In this document: positions 63,001-64,000 of the stretch, one piece after another
Layout of the letters: every line of letters starts with the position of its first letter
Position numbering within the stretch: position 1 is the stretch's first letter
NCBI GenBank assembly: GCA_017562135.1
Contig: QEYB01000368.1
Coordinates: forward strand, 806,001 to 870,000
Direction: 5' to 3'
From: Dipylidium caninum
Lineage: Eukaryota > Platyhelminthes > Cestoda > Cyclophyllidea > Dipylidiidae
Length of the DNA: 64,000 bases
Notes under the pieces: model-generated
Databases searched by the model: none
Told to the model about the DNA's origin: nothing
What the model saw: the letters and a program-made list of their open reading frames with translations, nothing else
Program-made: the position numbers and the translations under genes

Positions 63001-64000
63001 TAGCGACCACGTTTCATCGAAAAGAACTCGCGTTTTCATAGAGCAGCTGCCATTGCGGTGCACGGGACCGTGCTGGCTCTAGTGAATGCGGCCTTGGAGT
63101 GCTCTTGTCTCTACGCACACACAGGGAGGGAGAGGGAGAGGGAGAGAGAGAGAGAGAGAAAGAGAGAGACACTAGACCGCTGATTCGACTGTAACTGAGG
63201 AAAATGATGTTAATTAACTCTTCTTTCGCAGGGGCATCTTCAGAAGGGACAGATCCTATGGCTTCTAGCGCAACAACGGTAGATCCGACGATAAGCGCTG
63301 TCCATTAATTCTCCTCACAGTTCTATTCTCGAATAAGCCGATTGTCGTGCGGGCCGAGGGTCTTTACTTTCATCTCGTGCAACACCTCAAATCTGCATTG
63401 CCTGCGAGCACAAATGTTAGCAACAGCACCACTGCCCGTCTCCCTTCATTAATTAAATAGGCTTTGTAATACTCAACTACCCGAATTTCCCTTCCTCAAT
63501 TTAATTAATGCATCCCCAGAGACGAGTCTTTTTGTCTGCTTCTCAACATCAAGAGGATCCCAGCCCAATTTGTCAAACCGGGGCTGGGGGCCTTCGGGTA
63601 GTGGAATAATGAGAGAGCGTTTAGCATGGTAGATGCACGAATTCTGCGTTGCCATTTATTATTTCCCTGTGCAAGGCCGCGAGAATCGCGAGACTCCACC
63701 ACAGTACATAATAACTCAGTGCTGAATCCTTGAGGCGTCGCCAGTGCCATTTGAAGTGAACCCCTGCCCGATGAGAGGTAATTTTTTAACTCCAGTCGTG
63801 CCCAACCCGGTCACCCTGTGAGGAGGGGTGGAGGGCTCAAAATAGTCATCTACGGTTCGGCAATCGGTTCTGCGAGCGTGGAGGGGAAGCAGCACAACTG
63901 CATCGTCTGAACGCTGTCATGCGGGGTAGGCGAAAATGGGGCTCATGGAAAAAGTCACAGCAAAAGGATGCTGCAACCGCCACCCATTTCTCCCTCCCAG
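60045..64000. other. Non-coding right end, nothing recognised
   Basis: Base composition is again G+C-richer than the central block. Frames of 60-145 codons (for example 60584-60880, 62504-62941) overlap on both strands and match no family. A Ala/Gly-biased block lies at 62090-62280. Confidence 0.45.
63124..63170. repeat. GA-rich microsatellite
   Basis: GGGA/GAGG units grading into a run of GA dinucleotides, followed by AAAGAGAGAGAC. Purine-only on the plus strand for almost 50 bases. Confidence 0.9.

Noticed and set aside
1..64000. CRISPR arrays, operons, prokaryotic elements, rRNA, intact retrotransposon or transposase
   Set aside because: No regularly spaced repeats, no reverse transcriptase or transposase motifs were seen, and every firm gene is intron-containing and eukaryotic.

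Overview
This is nuclear DNA from an animal, read as unannotated genomic sequence with exons, introns and long non-coding stretches. The gene set (an IFT-A ciliary subunit, a P450 reductase with a membrane anchor, a Golgi N-glycan enzyme, a PDZ-synaptopodin protein, a SIPA1-like RapGAP, an M13 peptidase relative) is metazoan. Several introns are only 31-49 nt long and lie next to introns of several hundred bases. That pattern, with the divergent protein sequences, makes a flatworm (possibly a parasitic one) the best guess. This is inference; no species-diagnostic gene is present.

Left part (1-36 kb), visibly richer in G+C and gene-poor. A SIPA1L/Rap1GAP-type RapGAP gene on the minus strand runs off the left edge (exons between 293 and 1761). 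A reading region with three ubiquitin-like domains in three successive frames follows on the plus strand (3722-4909). A short secreted, possibly peptide-precursor gene lies at 10411-10659 (minus). A PDZ plus proline-rich, synaptopodin-2-like gene occupies about 17.8-22.8 kb (minus). A long plus-strand gene (25468-32696) is a relative of neprilysin/endothelin-converting enzyme (M13) in which the zinc-binding residues appear to be lost.

Central part (36-59.7 kb), strongly A+T-rich and gene-dense: NADPH-cytochrome P450 reductase (minus, 36153-39181); IFT122 (minus, 40521-48132); ABT1/ESF2, head-to-head with IFT122 across 196 bp (plus, 48329-49119); a DDHD-domain phospholipase A1, tail-to-tail with ABT1 (minus, 49644-53947); and MGAT2 (plus, 55478-60044), whose nine exons splice in frame to 475 codons. 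The last MGAT2 exon lies where base composition returns to G+C-rich. The remaining 4 kb holds no gene I can support.

The neighbours do not form a pathway; this is ordinary eukaryotic gene order. The points most worth a second look are the apparently inactive M13 homologue, the ultrashort introns (31, 34, 35 and 40 nt, each checked by reading frame and family alignment), the GC-AG introns, the out-of-frame triple ubiquitin-like region, a one-base frame break in the DDHD lipase, and the small secreted precursor. No CRISPR array, rRNA, tRNA or intact transposon was recognised. All homology statements come from recognising protein families by eye; no search was run.
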